Positions 5,146-6,557 of a DNA stretch of 6,557 nucleotides are shown here, one piece after another. The stretch comes from CAZEAB01 sp964552945. Its GTDB lineage: Archaea > Nanobdellota > Nanobdellia > Woesearchaeales > GW2011-AR9. The first letter of the stretch is position 1. Every line of letters begins with the position of its first letter. The position numbers were made by a program, and so were the translations under genes. The stretch is taken from positions 1 through 6,557 of the forward strand of contig CAZKIP010000016.1 of NCBI GenBank assembly GCA_964552945.1, read 5' to 3'. The notes below the pieces were generated by a model that made no database searches, was not told where the DNA came from, and was given only the letters and a program-made list of their open reading frames with translations.

Positions 5146-6411
5146 TCAAATATTTTTTAATTTGGTTTTAAACTCCTCAAATCGTTTCATTAATTCTGGA
5201 TTTTGCGCAATTTCCATCAATAGTTTAATGCTTTTTTCGGTCTCTTTCTTTACAATATCCTGGTCCTGAACAGCTACTTCAACACTTAAAGGGTTGCCAC
5301 AAACATGGCAATACCTAGAAAAACTATCATTGATTGTACCGCAATTACATTTCTGAGGTAAGCTCTTATTGTCTTCTTCAACTTTTGATAAACCATTTAT
5401 CTTAAGAAAAGCATCTTCCAATTGTTGTGGACAAAGGTGTAAATATGTTCTTACTTGTTTAGAACCCAATCTCCATCCCATGAATTTACATAGTAAACTC
5501 TCTGGAAGATGAGGAGCAAGTAAACTAGCACGCGAATGGCGAAACCAGTGAAGATTATATTTTTTTTTAACGTTGGCTCTTTTGAAACATCTTTTCACCA
5601 AAGCTATTGCTCCACGATATACTAAAGGCTGGTGCATCTTATTTGTGCTTTCTCCAAGCCATAAATCACTTTCAGGGTTTTCTCTAAAAGGATGCAAGTT
5701 TAACCATTGAACTAAATAAGGCATTGATTTAGTAAAGTGTACGGTTCTTTTTCCAGTTTTCCCATCAACATGGGCAACACCAATATTTTTCTTAAGAACA
5801 ATGTGTCCAACTCTAAGGTTAAGCATTTCTCCTGCTCTCAAGCCTGTTTCATGTAAGAATTTAAGGAACGCTTTTTCTTTAATACTGCGGCAACCATTTT
5901 TTGTGACAACTTCAATATCCTCTTCTGTAAGAATAGTAGAAGGGTCAATTTGTTTTTGTTTGTAAGCTCTTTTTACATTGGTTTTTATATATTTATAAAA
6001 TTGGGTAGCTTTAATTCTAATTAGTGTATTATCACTAAGTAATTTTTCGTCTTCTTCTTCAAACCAAAGATAAAATTGTTTTATGCTCCTACGGTAATCT
6101 GATTTTGTAGCTTCTGCTAAAGAATCTATCTGGTTAACATAAGCTACAAGGTTCATAATATCTCTCTTGCTAGCTTTGTCCAAATCTATTGGCATCACTC
6201 TTTTTCCATCTTCTTCAAAGAGGAGCATAATTTTAAGTTGATTAGTTACTTTGGCCACCCTATTTGTTCCAGAACCTGTACTAAACAAGTAATTTTGGAA
6301 ATCTTTTAATAAGTCCTTATTTCTTTGGCTAATATTAGAAATTTGTATCCTATCAAGGGCATTTCTTCCCCATTTATCACAGTATGTTTTCCTATTCTTT
6401 TCTATTCTCAT
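5146..6411 (-). CDS. Tyrosine recombinase/integrase with C-terminal zinc ribbon (421 aa)
   Basis: This is the enzyme expected to cut and join DNA at the flanking repeats. An N-terminal SAM-like core-binding domain (about residues 25-145) is followed by the catalytic domain (about 160-335). Catalytic residues are R192 (ETGLRAGE), K218 (DGKTGKR), H288 and R291 (LHWFRHSRAS), W313 (MGWRLGSKQ) and the nucleophile Y323 (VRTYLHL). W in place of the second His, and the GW-x-x-GSK motif, are typical of archaeal integrases. Residues 355-371 form a zinc ribbon, with a first knuckle C-x-C (KCNCG) instead of the usual C-x2-C and a second C-x2-C (YCHVCG). A charged helical tail follows. The frame is open to a TTG at 6426, but ATG 6411 is preferred because a TATA-like box lies about 27 bp upstream, giving a leaderless start. 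The gene is intact, not split as in SSV-type elements, and lies about 90 bp from the right repeat. Confidence 0.93.
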   Translation of the reverse strand: MRIEKNRKTYCDKWGRNALDRIQISNISQRNKDLLKDFQNYLFSTGSGTNRVAKVTNQLKIMLLFEEDGKRVMPIDLDKASKRDIMNLVAYVNQIDSLAEATKSDYRRSIKQFYLWFEEEDEKLLSDNTLIRIKATQFYKYIKTNVKRAYKQKQIDPSTILTEEDIEVVTKNGCRSIKEKAFLKFLHETGLRAGEMLNLRVGHIVLKKNIGVAHVDGKTGKRTVHFTKSMPYLVQWLNLHPFRENPESDLWLGESTNKMHQPLVYRGAIALVKRCFKRANVKKKYNLHWFRHSRASLLAPHLPESLLCKFMGWRLGSKQVRTYLHLCPQQLEDAFLKINGLSKVEEDNKSLPQKCNCGTINDSFSRYCHVCGNPLSVEVAVQDQDIVKKETEKSIKLLMEIAQNPELMKRFEEFKTKLKNI

Positions 6412-6434
6412 ATGTACATTTCGCAAGAATTAGC

Positions 6435-6442
6435 TATTAAAT
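6435..6442 (-). promoter_or_regulatory. TATA-like box of the integrase gene
   Basis: ATTTAATA on the minus strand is centred about 27 bp upstream of ATG 6411. It is too close to the TTG at 6426 for that codon to lie in the message if transcription starts at the usual distance, so it supports the shorter protein. Confidence 0.45.
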
Positions 6443-6465
6443 CCCATAGTCCCATTACAAATTTT

Positions 6466-6473
6466 TTGACTAA
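6466..6473. promoter_or_regulatory. TTGACTAA copy upstream of the integrase promoter
   Basis: TTGACTAA matches the half-site of the dyads at 947-990 and lies 24-31 bp upstream of the integrase TATA-like box. It may link integrase expression to the regulator of the left-hand divergent promoters. It is a single half-site without a matching partner nearby. Confidence 0.4.
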
Positions 6474-6490
6474 ATTTGCAGTGGGCAAAT
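6474..6490. repeat. ATTTGC-N5-GCAAAT inverted repeat near the right att site
   Basis: A perfect 6-bp dyad (6474-6479 and 6485-6490) lies 12 bp inside the right repeat and directly beside the TTGACTAA copy. Its position suits an integrase arm-type site, a directionality-factor site or an operator. Confidence 0.45.
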
Positions 6491-6502
6491 ACTCTGTGGG
6501 AA

Positions 6503-6520
6503 AAAGTGCCCCCGCCGGGA
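6503..6520 (-). repeat. Right attachment-site-like direct repeat (tRNA 3'-end-like)
   Basis: This is identical to 38-55 and in the same orientation. On the minus strand it reads as T-stem 3' half, acceptor 3' strand and discriminator A. The sequence that should complete the tRNA (6521-6557 and beyond) gives a T-arm with only three outer pairs (CCG with CGG) and a loop of about 11 nt, so it does not look like a working tRNA. The window ends before the remaining arms could be judged. As the copy next to the integrase gene, it would normally be the side holding the host tRNA. Confidence 0.72.
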
Positions 6521-6557
6521 ATTTCAAACGGAAAGCGCAGAACACTTGTGACCGTGT

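Larger units (their letters stand above)
38..6520. mobile_element. Putative integrated archaeal element bounded by tRNA-3'-end-like direct repeats
   Basis: The two copies of a perfect 18-bp direct repeat are 6465 bp apart and enclose every gene in the window, with a tyrosine recombinase gene reading inward from the right copy. This is the usual layout of archaeal elements that integrate at tRNA 3' ends. Cargo includes regulators, a collagen-like lipoprotein, a small membrane protein and a nuclease-like protein. No replication, capsid, packaging or conjugation gene is recognisable, so the type of element (satellite, integrative plasmid, decayed provirus) is open. The boundaries are inferred from the repeats; no empty site is available for comparison. 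Confidence 0.75.

Noticed and set aside
4994..5269. Plus-strand open frame of 91 codons
   Set aside because: It runs antisense across the start of the DUF2779 gene and the end of the integrase gene, both of which are firmly supported. Its product is low-complexity hydrophobic sequence.
4372..6411. CRISPR adaptation module suggested by a Cas4-linked domain beside an integrase
   Set aside because: The DUF2779 half present here lacks the Cas4-like nuclease part, the integrase is a tyrosine recombinase rather than Cas1, and no CRISPR repeats are seen.
6503..6557. A complete tRNA gene at the right edge
   Set aside because: Only the T-stem 3' half and acceptor strand fit. The T-arm 5' strand does not pair properly, and the window stops before the other arms.

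Overview
The window looks like a small integrated mobile element from an AT-rich archaeon, seen almost end to end. A perfect 18-bp direct repeat lies at 38-55 and again at 6503-6520. Its minus strand reads like the 3' end of an archaeal tRNA gene: the 3' half of the T-stem, then the acceptor strand and discriminator base. A tyrosine recombinase gene sits just inside the right copy. The archaeal assignment rests on the recombinase type (GW-x-x-GS active-site variant with a C-terminal zinc ribbon), an archaeal-style AbrB protein, TATA-like boxes about 25-28 bp before start codons without Shine-Dalgarno sites (leaderless genes), and strong Shine-Dalgarno sites on internal genes. I cannot name a lineage.

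Layout, left to right. (1) Left att-like repeat. (2) A minus-strand gene (94-891) for a winged-helix protein with a striking run of seven cysteines, one every fourth residue. (3) A divergent intergenic region with two overlapping dyads built from GACTAA/TTAGTC half-sites. (4) A rightward regulatory operon: a 55-aa AbrB-type protein (1025-1192), an overlapping 36-aa micro-ORF (1185-1295), and a helix-turn-helix protein (1371-1880). (5) A gene-free stretch of about 190 bp with a T-rich terminator and a short imperfect repeat. (6) A 168-aa protein with an STGP...KHGL N-terminus, coupled to a 68-aa basic protein. (7) The cargo-like part: a collagen-like lipoprotein of 443 aa (2825-4156), followed after 2 bp by a 72-aa two-helix membrane protein. 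(8) Converging on it from the right, a minus-strand pair: the integrase (5146-6411) and downstream of it a stand-alone DUF2779 DEDDy-nuclease-like protein (4372-5103). (9) The integrase promoter, a GACTAA copy, a short dyad and the right att-like repeat.

How the parts may fit together (inference): the integrase moves the element. The AbrB and HTH proteins, acting on the GACTAA sites, could control both the divergent promoters and the integrase promoter. The collagen-like lipoprotein and its membrane partner would alter the host surface, and the DUF2779 protein may be an accessory nuclease. I see no recognisable replication initiator, capsid, packaging or conjugation gene. The element may therefore be a satellite, a small integrative plasmid or cargo carrier, or a decayed form of something larger. 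Neither repeat copy continues into a recognisable tRNA body, so the intact target gene, if present, must lie outside the window.
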